Below, one piece after another: positions 1 through 9,211 of a stretch of DNA of 64,000 nucleotides. The stretch is from Merluccius polli (lineage: Eukaryota; Chordata; Actinopteri; Gadiformes; Merlucciidae): contig JAOPHQ010004330.1 of assembly GCA_030340625.1 (NCBI GenBank), positions 1 through 64,000 of the forward strand, in the 5' to 3' direction. How positions within the stretch are numbered: the stretch's first letter is position 1; each line of letters opens with the position of its first letter. Both the position numbers and the translations under genes were made by a program. The notes beneath the pieces are model-generated. The model worked only from the letters and a program-made list of their open reading frames with translations. It made no database searches and was not told the DNA's origin.

Positions 1-250
1 GACCACTGAAGGGTCCCGATTGGGGGGGTTTGAACTTGTGGTCACCATGTTGTCTGTTTGTCTGTATTAGCATGTTTTCTGTGTGTCTGTATTGTATGTT
101 GTCTTTATTAGCATGTTGTTTCTATGTTTGTATTAGCATGTGGTCAATGAAAGTATCAGCACATTCACTGTATTAGCACATTGTTTATGTATCTGTATGC
201 TTTGTTTAATTCGGCCACAAATACGTTCTTATAAATCTGTGAACTATTGG
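1..250. repeat. Degenerate short tandem repeat (gtctgtattagcatgtt-like)
   Basis: The motif 'tattagcatgtt' followed by 'gtctgt' or 'tctgtgtgtc' recurs four to five times between about 50 and 200 with a loose 25-35 bp period. It lies in the intron downstream of the last visible receptor exon. No gene signal is seen. Confidence 0.5.
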
Positions 251-896
251 CATGGTGTGCTACACGTCTAGCTCCATCTTATATTTATTGCTACGGATGC
301 TCGCTCACTTGAAACTCTGCCAGTGGAGCTGGCATCGCTGCAGCTGTTTACTTCTTGTTGAAACCACACTTGAAGATCTTCACACAAATCTGAAGGCAGT
401 AAACCAGGGGGCAGCAATCCAACCAACTACTAATAGGGCTGTAGTGTTGAGTGAATCCTCTCAACACTTCATCCAATTACACGGAAACATTTCGTTGCTG
501 GGAAACGCTTGGCTAGATTCTTCTCACTTCCTGACCCATTTTGCCAAAAACAACTCCATTAAAGAGAGACTTGTTGGACTGCTGTATCGTAGAAGTGATG
601 CTATTCATTCATGGTTCAAGGGTCAGACTGAGCTATAGAAAACAGACAAAGGAAGAGCAGGGTAGTGTGGCGTGGGTTTGTAATGCCCTTGGAGCCCGTC
701 ACTGTGATAAAGGACCATAGAAATAAACTCATTAAACTAAAAGTTGTGTATGTGCACAACCAGCAAAATAGCTTGCTGTATCTATAGATGTATGTAGAAT
801 CGCTCCACCCAGGCAGAGTATTGCCACTCTAGAGCCATTCAGACCAACATCCCAAGCATATCAAAGGCATACCTTAAAATGAACAGTAGTTGTAGT
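251..896. other. Intronic sequence, no recognised feature
   Basis: A 128-codon open frame (252-638, plus) is present, but I see no family motif in its translation and codon use is not distinctive. It could be decayed transposon sequence or chance. Nothing else is seen. Confidence 0.4.
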
Positions 897-1505
897 CAGT
901 GGCGATTTTAAGGTTATTAAACGTGGGGTGCAATGGGAGTGTGCAAAATGTTTTGGGCTCCTTTAGGGTTGCTGAAGACTGGTTTGACTCGGCACGTGCC
1001 CCCTGTTTGTTTGGGCCTGACGCCATATAACTACATGAACACCTATTTGTTATATATAGGCTTAAATGTTGATCATCATTATGAATCAGCAGAAAAGGCT
1101 ACAACATTAAAGCCAACAACGCAGTCATTATAGCAATTGTACACAAACACTGTAATATCCCAGCTGAGAGCCACAGGAGCTTATGATATCATAATATATA
1201 TCATATAATATCCCAGCTAAGAGCCACCGGAGCCAAATGCGCTAACATTAACAACAACACTGGACGTTGGATGCTATGTTGTGTGCCATGCATGAGTAAG
1301 AGGTCATTACGTGGTTATTGGAGAAATTTGAAATTAATAATTAGAGCACAACAAAACATGATAGAATATACAAATCTGACATCACTTCTTCAAAGAAAAT
1401 GTTCTTTTAAATCTTTTTTGACATTGATTTGAAAATTTGTATATTTCCATCCCAACAGTAGGGAGTGAAAATGCACCCCCTGCACCCGCGGTAAAATCGG
1501 CAATG
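897..1505. mobile_element. hAT-type non-autonomous DNA transposon with intact 8-bp target duplication
   Basis: The left end reads cagtggcgattttaa. The right end, reverse-complemented, reads cattgccgattttacc, so the terminal inverted repeats match over about 15 bases with few differences, and a further short match (ggggtgca) follows. The element is flanked by a perfect 8-bp direct repeat, gttgtagt, at 889-896 and 1506-1513. An 8-bp duplication and a CAG-type terminus are hallmarks of the hAT superfamily. The 609-bp body has no transposase frame. It contains two copies of 'gagccac(a/c)ggagc' near 1165-1235. Confidence 0.85.
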
Positions 1506-1513
1506 GTTGTAGT

Positions 1514-1640
1514 TTTAATGGGTGTAGTACTTGTGCTAAGTATTTGTGTTTGGTACTTGCGTCTGGTACTCATGTTTGGTAGTTACGTTTCGTACTTGTG
1601 TCTGTTACTTGTGTTGGTGTTTAATACCTGTACATTTCTT
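1514..1640. repeat. Degenerate tandem repeat (tggtacttgtgtc-like)
   Basis: 'Gtacttgtg', 'tggtacttgcgtc', 'tggtactcatgtt', 'cgtacttgtgtc' and 'gttacttgtgt' follow one another with a period of about 13 bp. No coding signal is seen. Confidence 0.5.
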
Positions 1641-2183
1641 GGGGCTCCCGGGCTTCTTGCCATGCATCCCAAGCTTGCAGCCAAAATTCTCCTCCCAGAA
1701 TTCTGCGAACCAGACGTTGCGGCGGTTGTTGGAGAGAGAGCGGCTCCTGAAGTAGCGATCAAACGCTGCAGAGGAGGAACAACAAGAACATCAGAACAAG
1801 CCAAATGCGCTTGTTAAGGGTTTCTAGAAACATCAACCAATGACCTAAAACAAAGATGCAGCGTATCGTTACAGTTGTCAAAGCTGCAAACCGAGGTGTT
1901 TGTTCACTGCAGATTAGCGTTAAAAATAAATGTCATTTTATAGTCATTCTCTCTTCATTATCGCGACAGGGAATCATGAAAGAAAATGACTGATCACCAT
2001 GAACCTTCATGGACCAGTACGAAAAGCCTAATTTGTTCATGTACTGTGGGGGGGCGTGGTGCATCAGCCGCAGGGGGGAGCGGTGGAGGGGGGGGAGGGA
2101 GAGCAGCGCCAGGTGAGAGTGATTGGCACACCTGTGTCCTGTTGAGCTAATCACTCTCTCCCTTCTTAATGCAGTAGCGTGCT
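1641..2183. other. Intronic sequence with G-rich dispersed-repeat arm
   Basis: 1641-2030 shows nothing recognisable. Around 2045-2165 a G-rich segment is followed by 'gtgagagtgatt' and, inverted, 'aatcactctc' (2112-2158). This arrangement resembles a dispersed teleost repeat whose 3' part is the 15-bp array that follows. No gene is visible. Confidence 0.4.
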
Positions 2184-2297
2184 GGACCCGGGAGAACCGG
2201 ACCCGGGAGAACCGGACCCGGGAGAACCGGACCCGGGAGGACCGGACCCGGGAGGACCGGACCCGGGAGGACCGGACCCGGGAGGACCGGACCTGGA
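2184..2297. repeat. 15-bp GC-rich tandem array containing CCCGGG in each unit
   Basis: Seven contiguous copies of ggacccgggagaacc run from 2184 to 2288, followed by a diverged partial copy. The first three end in gagaacc and the last four in gaggacc, so the array grew in two blocks. Every unit carries a CCCGGG palindrome. Because 15 is a multiple of three, several frames are open through it. I treat this as repeat-driven, not coding. Confidence 0.9.
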
Positions 2298-2654
2298 CGC
2301 ACGGGTTGCCGACGGGGCCAGAGCTCATGTGATCACATGATTCAGATATTATAATTGTGTGTTATTGGCAACAACATGCGTGTCCAGACATGTTAATCAC
2401 TCCAAGTGTCCTCTGGAAACACTTCTGTTGTAATGTGTTGTAATGTATTGTGTTGTCTGTAAGGTTACATGCCGCTATTCCGACATGCCGCTACTTAGAC
2501 ATTGACGTCTAGTGGTCGGAGTGGCGGCATTAATATTATTTTCCAAGCGTCCCACTACTGCGACAATTTTTTTCCCCATTGTCTGAGTAGCGGCACTTTA
2601 CTTTTTTTCAAACGTCCTGCCATTCCGACATGAGGCCATTAATATTTGTCATTA
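2298..2654. other. Dispersed repeat remnant with 'tgccgctattccgacatg' motifs
   Basis: 2465-2640 contains several related blocks ('ccgctattccgacatg', 'ccgctacttagacattg', 'ctgccattccgacatg') and partly inverted versions, as in a decayed foldback element. No ends or target duplication could be defined. Confidence 0.35.
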
Positions 2655-2910
2655 TCATTGTACTTTAAATTAATTAATTAATGTGATTATACCCATATGT
2701 TCTGGACTTAGCAAACTGTTAACAAGTTTCTTATAAGCGCTTATAAATGTGTTATAGCCTGCTATTAACTGTATTATAATGCCATTATTAACACTTATAT
2801 AGGCTTATAAACACACAATAATGTTAATAAGCATCTTGTAAGGACTTACAAGGGCCTTATTACCTATTAATTAATGGATATTACAAGGACCTTAATATAA
2901 AGCGTTACCG
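2655..2910. mobile_element. AT-rich MITE-like element ending in aaagcgttaccg
   Basis: The segment is composed of repeated 'cttataa' and 'tattaac' blocks and ends with ataaagcgttaccg. This end is nearly the same as at 11486 and 27207 in this window, which suggests a shared transposon terminus. No left end or coding frame is visible. Confidence 0.5.
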
Positions 2911-2957
2911 AATTATCTCCTGGCTGATGTTCAACCTGCCGACTCAGTTGGTGTTTT

Positions 2958-3299
2958 TAAACACATTGTTTTTCCATCTCTCATGGCACTTCTGAATCTA
3001 TTTCTTGTTTACATATTTCTGCCTCCATTGTGCGCAACAATGTTTCTTCCACATCTTCCAAGATGGCTTCTCCCAATCAGGACGCCTGTTGGGAGGTATA
3101 AAGGAGTGCAGCATCCCTCATCGCTCTCTCTTTCACCTGCCTGGCACTGTGAACCGTGCTGCAGCAACCACTAGGTCTACTCCCTTGGACATGTTTAGTT
3201 TAATGGCATTACTGTTTTGTTAATGAACCAATGTCTTCCTCACATTAAACTCTGGTTTGGTTCTCTTTATGTTGCTTCCCCACGTGCCGGGTCGTTACA
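2958..3299 (+). mobile_element. Possible solo LTR fragment
   Basis: A TATA-like box (ggtataaagg near 3097) is followed by a CT-rich initiator-like stretch. An 'attaaac' polyadenylation-like signal lies near 3245, and the segment ends in gccgggtcgttaca. That order fits an LTR with U3, R and U5. I could not define a matching 5' end or target duplication, so this is tentative. Confidence 0.3.
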
Positions 3300-3336
3300 G
3301 TGGTTTTCATTTATCGTTACAGATAAATGAAAACCA
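3300..3336. repeat. 13-bp perfect inverted repeat (hairpin)
   Basis: tggttttcattta at the left pairs exactly with taaatgaaaacca at the right, around a 10-base loop. It directly abuts the tRNA-like head of the SINE that follows. Confidence 0.85.
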
Positions 3337-3602
3337 CCTGGGTAGCTCAATTGGTAGAGCAAGGCATTAACACTGCCAGGGTTAAGGGTTTAATTCCCAC
3401 CTGGAAATCAACATCTTGCTATGTATGCACTAGCAGAAAAAAGCGTCCATTAAACCTCCTGGTGCCACAATATGGGCAATATGGCTTGGTCATTGGTCGT
3501 TCATATGCTGCACTCTTTCGGTGCTACACTCTATCTCAACACACTTTCCTGGCTGTCTTCACAGTCCTGTCACAAGGCACAAAAGGCCCATAAAACATAA
3601 AA
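3335..3602 (+). mobile_element. tRNA-derived SINE
   Basis: The head carries a clear internal pol III promoter. The A box lies in tagctcaattggtagagc (3343-3360) and the B box in gggtttaattccc (3387-3399). The order and spacing are those of a tRNA. A tRNA-unrelated body follows and the element ends in an A-rich tract (cataaaacataaaa, to 3602). The tRNA part is too diverged to be a functional tRNA gene, and the attached body supports a SINE. Confidence 0.75.
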
Positions 3603-3716
3603 CCTCCAGAAATATCCTGCCCATTCACAGTTTGAAAGGTGTAAACCTGGAGCGTGTAAGAATGGCTGGGTGGGTGGGAGAGGAAGTGTAAAGGGAGGGT
3701 CACTCCAGTGTCTTAC

Positions 3717-3871
3717 CATCCACTGAGGCTCTCTTAGGCAGGATGGTGATGGCCCCCTCGGCCACCTTCTCCTGCTGGACCACCGGGGAGATCTTGGAGC
3801 CCCAGCTGTCCGAGCCCACCCACAGGAAGTGACCCGTCTGGTTGTTCCTCTTGGCTGCGTCCAGGATGCGC
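3717..3871 (-). CDS. grm8: Group III metabotropic glutamate receptor, internal exon (ligand-binding domain, third visible)
   Basis: This 155-bp exon encodes part of the Venus-flytrap glutamate-binding domain of a class C G-protein-coupled receptor. Acceptor: tctgtccatctgccag ends at 3872. Donor: gtaaga begins at 3716. It enters after two bases of an Arg codon and leaves after one base of a Gly codon. The translation starts (R)RILDAAKRNNQTGHF, passes through VGSDSWGSK and ends ILPKRASVD(G). The Asp of GSDSW and the Lys of SWGSK match the glutamate-contact residues Asp312 and Lys317 of mammalian mGlu4. An N-Q-T sequon is also present. Compared with remembered paralogues, the sequence is nearest GRM8, then GRM4/GRM6. 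The symbol is therefore probable, and an a/b fish duplicate cannot be assigned. The next exon would lie before position 1. Confidence 0.9.
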
Positions 3872-4112
3872 CTGGCAGATGGACAGAAGTAGAGGAAGTG
3901 GTAGAGATATAGCCCAGAGAGAATCAACCCAGAGGAAGTGATAGAGATGTACCCCAAAACAGGAACAGAATAAATCCCATTTTGGTGTGGACCAGGGGCC
4001 AGATTCACAAAAGTATCTTAAGAAGAAAAATCTTTGTAACTGCTGTTTTTTCTTCTTGATTTAATTCTTAACTACATAAGTGTGTGTATGTGTGTATGTG
4101 TGTGTGTTGTAC
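3872..4112 (-). other. Short (241-bp) receptor intron with CA repeat at its 5' end
   Basis: This intron lies between two in-phase receptor exons. On the minus strand it starts gtacaacacacacac, so a CA microsatellite begins within five bases of the donor. It ends with a pyrimidine-rich tract before cag. It is less than one percent of the length of the preceding intron. Confidence 0.9.
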
Positions 4113-4248
4113 CGGATGTCGTCCTCATTGGCGAACATAATGACAGCGCGGGCGTTAGGGGTCTCCAGCAGGCGGAGGATGGTCTTATCAAACTCTCCTG
4201 GTCGCGGCTCTCTAGGGACCTTCACAGACTGGGCTATACACACCCCAC
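4113..4248 (-). CDS. grm8: Group III metabotropic glutamate receptor, internal exon (second visible)
   Basis: This 136-bp exon continues the extracellular ligand-binding domain. The acceptor is ctctctccccag (ending 4249) and the donor gtacaa (from 4112). It completes a Gly codon begun in the exon at 38364-38580 and ends after two bases of an Arg codon finished at 3871. The translation runs GGVCIAQSVKVPREP, then RPGEFDKTILRLLETPNA and ARAVIMFANEDDI(R). The VCIAQS and FANEDDIR blocks are hallmarks of group III mGlu receptors. By eye, I count about five differences from remembered mammalian GRM8, seven from GRM4 and ten from GRM6. The exon is intact. Confidence 0.93.
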
Positions 4249-4319
4249 CTGGGGAGAGAGACATAGACACACAGAGGGAGGGAGGGTGAGAGTGAGAGAC
4301 TTGATTACATTCACTGTTT

Positions 4320-4674
4320 AGTGTGATATACTGGCCTAGTCATTGCAGGCAGGCAGGCAGACACACACACACACACGCACACACAAACCTCCACAGGGTT
4401 TGCTGGCTGGCATTCCAGACAGCCAGATGTGCTCCATCCATCATGGCAAATGTAAACAAACAGCTGTGTAAACAACAACAACAGGCACGGTCTGGCTCAG
4501 GAACCTCCAGACACCCTCCTGAACCCTCCATCATCCAGACAGGAATCCCAGAGCCCTCATCTCTCCCTCCACTGCCCTCCATTTAACTCCCCCTCACAAA
4601 TCCGTCAGACCCCCTCACAGACCTAACAGACCACGCAGAGCACTACTCCACGACCGATTGCCATTTCATACGAG
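4320..4674. other. Intronic sequence with short CA and CAA repeats
   Basis: 'aggcaggcaggcagacacacac' occurs near 4348-4385, and a proline/serine-codon-like CT/CA-rich stretch at 4500-4600. No feature beyond low complexity. Confidence 0.4.
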
Positions 4675-4712
4675 ACTTAGCAGACGCATTTATCCAAAGT
4701 GACACCGAGACA
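4675..4712 (-). mobile_element. SINE 3' tail fragment
   Basis: Reverse-complemented, it reads cactttggataaatgcgtctg followed by ctaa. This is the conserved tail found on the tRNA-derived SINEs elsewhere in the window (for example 51843 and 61390). Confidence 0.6.
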
Positions 4713-4814
4713 TCAGTGCCATCTCACAGTTTTGGGATGTTTTGGGGATTTGTCCACTGCCCTCTGCCATACCCTTCACATTCAGCCCAGTTGAACTTAG
4801 ATGATAGAGCTTTC

Positions 4815-5159
4815 TCAAACAAGTTGAGATAGAGCAAAGGGATCTTTTTGGTCTCTGATGAATACCGGGATGTCATCAGCATATGCTGACAGGCTAGCTG
4901 ATGCCTGGTTGCAGCCTTCCCTAAGAGATAGTCCTGGCAGACCCTGTGTGAGCTTGTTAAGGAGCGGCTCGGTTGCTAAGGTGAAGAGCATTCCAGATGA
5001 CGGGCATCCCTTAAGGATCTCTCTCTGGACTGTTACCGGATGGCTGAGTCCACTCTCCACTTTCAAGATGACAGAGGCTCCCGAGTAAAACAACTTAATC
5101 CATGAAATAAAAGTTTTTTTTGTACATGTTTTGAACAGATATTTACCATCAAATATCAC
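4815..5159 (-). pseudogene. L1/Tx1-like LINE reverse transcriptase fragment
   Basis: A 114-codon frame on the minus strand encodes a central piece of a non-LTR retrotransposon reverse transcriptase. It includes GCPSSGMLFTLATEPLL, matching the usual 'QGCPLS..L..LAIEPLL' block, and SAYADDIPVF, which contains the catalytic Y-A-D-D metal-binding motif. An upstream piece (FISWIKLFYSGASVIL) fits the palm region before it. The complete protein is over 1000 residues, so this is a 5'- and 3'-truncated relic without endonuclease or C-terminal region. The style is that of vertebrate L1-Tx1 elements. Confidence 0.8.
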
Positions 5160-5793
5160 ATTATTTTTTGTATCGATAAGTCGTTAACATCGTAGTGCGT
5201 AGTGCATTATAGTGTGTTCAGGCACAATACGTTTGACTGCAATGTATAATAGTGTCCATACACTCTAAGGGCCCTATCTTGCACTCAGCGCAATTGACTT
5301 TGTACACTGGCGCTTGTACAATTCCTATTTTGCACCCAACACACATTGGAATTTTCCCTCAACCGGCGCAAGTCCTTAACTTAGGGAATGAACTTGCGCT
5401 CCAGGGGCGGTTCAGCGAAAACAGGAGGCGTGTCCCGGTGCAAATGTTCCCAGGTGCTATTTTGCAGTTTCAGAAAACAATTGCGCCACAGACCAGGAAA
5501 AACCTAGTCTAAAGTCAGTGGCGCTTATTCAGATGCTATTTTAAGGGCGCATGCTTGGCCATAATGTAGCGTGTGTACAACATGCATACACTTTGCTTCT
5601 CTCATCTACAAGGAAGCAGTTCCCATTTTTGCAAACCATACACACAAGCAAAAATATTACCACATATGTGAAAAAATAGGCATAAATCTAGCGTACACAG
5701 TTACCCAAAATATTCAGGCTAATAGTAATGACGGATCAAATTAACCTGTTTGACCAATAGTCGCAAGACACATAGATATATAAGGACACCAGG

Positions 5794-6075
5794 ATGACAC
5801 CTTTTATTATGACAGCAACAGCGTGTGAAATGTTTTATAATCGAAAACACACAGAAACACGCGGTGTAATTGAAAGAACATTCGGCATACTGAAAATGCG
5901 CTCCAGGTGTTTGGATAAATCAGGAGGCACTTTACAGTACAATCCTCAAAAAGTCGCAGCATTCTTATGCAGGAAATATTACAGGAATTCAGGAGACGCG
6001 AAGTTGAACTGCATGTGCCGGTGCCATTTAACCCAAATACCCCAGCAGCAGCACGGGAGAGGAGAGCTTATTTGA
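5794..6075 (+). pseudogene. Harbinger transposase C-terminal fragment
   Basis: The translation contains KHTETRGVIERTFGILK, then RCLDKSGGTLQYNP and QKVAAF. These match the C-terminal catalytic part of HARBI1-type DDE transposases (pattern 'T R . V I E R . F G . . K . R F . C L . . . G G . L Q Y . P'), including the last acidic residue region (VIE). The N-terminal DDE residues are missing. The frame continues about 35 codons past the recognisable homology. It is a relic. Confidence 0.8.
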
Positions 6076-6107
6076 CAGAAGAGCTGCATCATCTATAGTG
6101 AGGTAAG

Positions 6108-6470
6108 CAGTGCTCGAAGTGGGCCGGTACTCACCGCTACGCAGTATCGGCACTTCTACATTTTACCCTTTGGCGTACCGGCACTTTTTCTTGCGTACCG
6201 GCACTTGTCACAGGCTGCCGGTACTCTACTCTGCCCTAACCAGGGGCGGATCTACCGGGGTGGCATGGGGTGGCATAAAAAAAGCCTTGCCACCCCAGCT
6301 GCCATCCCAGTTGGCAGCGCCGGGGTGGGTTACGATCGCGCGCACCCCCCCCCCCCCCCTTTTTTTTAATCGAAAAATTCAGAACTTTACAATGGTTGAC
6401 TGATTTGCACGCGTCGCTTATATGTGAATAAGGGAGTACTGGCACTTATTTTTTTCCACTTCAAGCACTG
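6108..6470. mobile_element. hAT MITE nested in the Harbinger element
   Basis: The ends are cagtgctcgaagtgg and, inverted, cagtgcttgaagtgg, a single mismatch in 15. A perfect 8-bp duplication, gaggtaag, flanks it at 6100-6107 and 6471-6478. The body includes repeated 'taccggcact' blocks and a 'ggggcggatctacc' GC-rich block with poly-C and poly-T runs (6345-6368). There is no coding frame. Confidence 0.9.
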
Positions 6471-6991
6471 GAGGTAAGCAAAGTAATCTCAGTCTAATGT
6501 TAGACTACATTGCAAATATATCACCCTGCATTCATAACCTCGTGATTCAGTGAGAGTGAGGCCAAAACATCGGAAAGTATGTCTTTGTGACATTTCTTTA
6601 TTTACATTTTGTCAACGGAAAATGAAAAGCTGAAAAGATTTAAACAGAAGAACAAATTATTTTTCCCTCTGATAGGTATGTGCGCGCTACGGCGGGATTG
6701 GACACGTCTGGGTCCAGTAGTGGCAATGCGCGATGTGCTCGCCACGGAACAAGCGCGCCTGCATTTAAAGGGAATGTGAGAAGACGCTCTGATTGGTTTA
6801 TTGCACGTTACGCCCAAACCACACCTATGACTAATGTAGCTACTTCAGACCAACCCATTTTAGATTTGCGCTGGGCGCAAGAGTCATTTATCCCGCCGGC
6901 ATAATAGCAACAGCGCCCAAGATCCGCCCACAAAGCTACTTGCGCTTTGCGTTTGATACTTGCGTTTCAGACCGGCAAGATAGGTCCCTAA

Positions 6992-7978
6992 GTCTGTTTG
7001 AAATACATTTGGATAAGATGTCCTAGGTCTCCTGTTGTTTGGTAGAAGTGCATAAAGCTCAAAGGTGTTCCAGGTACAGTTAAAACATTCATTACAAACA
7101 GTTTATACATAATTTCCAATAATAATCTGAGGGAAGTCCATCTAGTCCACAGAGAGGACACAGGACAGCTGCCGGGCAGCAGTAGTCCTCTCCATTAGAA
7201 TAATTGACTAACAGACCGAATCCACTAAGCTATAAGTCAATACTTGATGAAAATGGACTAAGAAAATACATTTGATAAACCAATGGAAGGTGCGTGTCTC
7301 TGTTATCATTTTAAACAGCAGTGTTGAATCACTATAAATGGAAAAGGCAAACATATCATTCATCTTCAATGCACACCTGACAACACAAGCACTGTGACTC
7401 AGCTCCACTCTCACTCAAACACTAAACATCCGCTGAGAGAGAGACACACACACATAGAGAGTGGCACAGAGAGATACCAAGAGACACACAGATACCCCTT
7501 TTCCACCAGAATTACTGTGTATATGCAGGTTTATTAAATGTTGGAAAACATGATAAAAATAGGCAACTGACACCTTTCCCAAAGCGAGCAGACTTTATGT
7601 TTTCATTTTTTTTGGGGGGGGTGTCACATTCGACGTCACAGATGTGCCAGAAAACAGTGTTGGAGGCCTTATGTATAGCACTTTTCAAAGCAAATTTACA
7701 AAGTGCTTTCCATAAAAATACAAATAGGAAAAGTAACAGTTACAATAAAAACCCAACAAGGGAAAGCAAGCAACAAGTAATGAATAAAGCAAAAAGGAAA
7801 GGACGCAAGTGAGGGAAACGTGGATGCAATTTAAGAGAAATGAGAAGCACCCCAGGATGTTTGACCACGCACTCGCAGTTTTTCTCCATGGGCTCTTTGA
7901 AGTTTGCTTACACAGAGCACGTCAGTTGAGTAGGCGGTCCTTCAATGTGGCCAGGATTACATTAGTTTCACACTGCTA
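6992..7978. other. Intronic sequence, mostly unrecognised
   Basis: There is a short GA/CA-rich stretch at 7437-7495. At 7672-7720, 'agcacttttcaaagcaaatttacaaagtgcttt' forms an imperfect inverted repeat resembling a common teleost dispersed repeat. A poly-T/poly-G run lies at 7604-7621. No gene is seen. Confidence 0.35.
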
Positions 7979-8057
7979 AGAGAATGTGGATATATGATTA
8001 AGAGGATGTGGATATATGATTAAGAGGATGTGGATATATGAATAAGAGGATGTGGAT
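7979..8057. repeat. 22-bp tandem repeat, about 3.5 copies
   Basis: The unit agaggatgtggatatatgat plus 'ta' is repeated with only one or two changes per copy. Confidence 0.85.
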
Positions 8058-8179
8058 CCAAAAGTGATCTGATCTGAATGCATCCTCAATGTGTCTGGGA
8101 TGCATTCACACCTGTGCTTAGAGCTGTCCACCTGTGATCGGATCAGCCAAGATGCACGTTAATGCCAGGTGTGAACAGG

Positions 8180-8345
8180 GCCAGAGACACAGAGAGACAC
8201 ACAAACAGAGACAGAGAGACAGAGAGACTGACAGCGAGAGAGTCAGATACAGAAAAGAGAGACACACAGAAAAGAGAGACAGAAAGACTGACAGCAATAG
8301 AAACAGATACAGAAGAGAGAGACAGAGAGCAAGGGAAGAGAGAGC
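8180..8345. repeat. Purine-rich degenerate simple repeat
   Basis: GAGAGACA/CACAGAGA blocks run without interruption. They create open frames in two plus-strand registers that I attribute to low complexity. Confidence 0.8.
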
Positions 8346-9146
8346 TCCAAGTGTGTTCTAGAAATGTAGAACGTTTAATAACAGTCTCACATTAATTATT
8401 AACCAAGAGCTTGGAAATTGTGTCTGTCAAAGAGAGAGCGAGAACAGCGTTCATGTTCCTGTAAATGGACGGCATTTCTGCAGCCTCTGCAGATCGCTTC
8501 ACATACACTTATCTTACATCCACTCAAAACACATCCACAGTGGTATCCCCCATAAAAACTAATTGCTATCAGTGGCCACAATTACAGCAAAAGGACATTC
8601 AGCCTTGAATTAACTTCATCATTATTAGACCAGATCTTTGTTGTCCATTTCTGGAAGTTTACAGAAACTCCATATATCAACGAAGATTTTTAAAACATTA
8701 CAACATTAATTAAAAACAGTAAACAACTAAAGAAATATTGTCTTTATTCATAACACCAGATTTTACAAGACATCGATCAACGTGTCTTGATTCTCTTGTT
8801 GTTTATTAAATGGGACAAAGCAGCTTACAGCACAACAAAGAGCTGAACAAGGTGTCTCCTGTTTACTCTGCAAACCACACACTTATCTCTACCGTTCTTC
8901 CTGAATACACTCATAATCCCCCCCCTGGGGATTCATGCTTTCCATGTTGTCTTCTAGAGAAAAAAACAGAGTGCTGTTGTTGTGCTAGAGGGATTCTCCC
9001 AGGAGGCGCTTACCAAAGACGTGGACTTAAAAGTACTAGTCGTCAAATCGAAACCGCAGTCTGGCTTTTTCCTCTTTAATTGCTTGCGGTTTGGTAGCTG
9101 TGTCTGCTCAGATTTCGGACAGTGTTAGCGCTGGCTAAGTTTTCTA
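8346..9146. other. Intronic sequence, nothing recognised
   Basis: No exon signature, transposon terminus or repeat array was identified. Composition is ordinary, moderately AT-rich. Confidence 0.4.
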
Positions 9147-9211
9147 GAGCAGTGGTTCTCAACCACCGGGCCGTGGACCAGTACCGGGCCGGTGGTTGAG
9201 AACCACTGCTC
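9147..9211. repeat. 23-bp perfect inverted repeat at a hAT terminus
   Basis: gagcagtggttctcaacca at 9147-9165 continues to 9169 and pairs perfectly with its complement at 9189-9211, around a 19-base loop. The arm begins with the cagtggttctcaacc terminus typical of Charlie-type hAT elements. Confidence 0.9.

Larger units (their letters stand above)
5269..6988. mobile_element. PIF-Harbinger DNA transposon, decayed, with nested hAT
   Basis: The left end is gggccctatcttgc and the right end, inverted, is gggacctatcttgc. That is 13 of 14 bases matching. The flanks are the 3-bp duplication TAA (5266-5268 and 6989-6991), the usual PIF-Harbinger target site. A transposase fragment with Harbinger motifs lies at 5794-6075. 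A separate hAT element is inserted at 6108-6470. The element is 1720 bp including that insertion, so about 1.35 kb without it, shorter than autonomous copies. Confidence 0.9.

Noticed and set aside
252..638. 128-codon plus frame as a gene
   Set aside because: No motif, no splice or promoter context, inside a receptor intron; kept only as unexplained sequence.
3335..3403. Possible tRNA gene (A and B boxes present)
   Set aside because: Diverged arms and an attached tRNA-unrelated body with an A-rich end show a SINE, not a functional tRNA.
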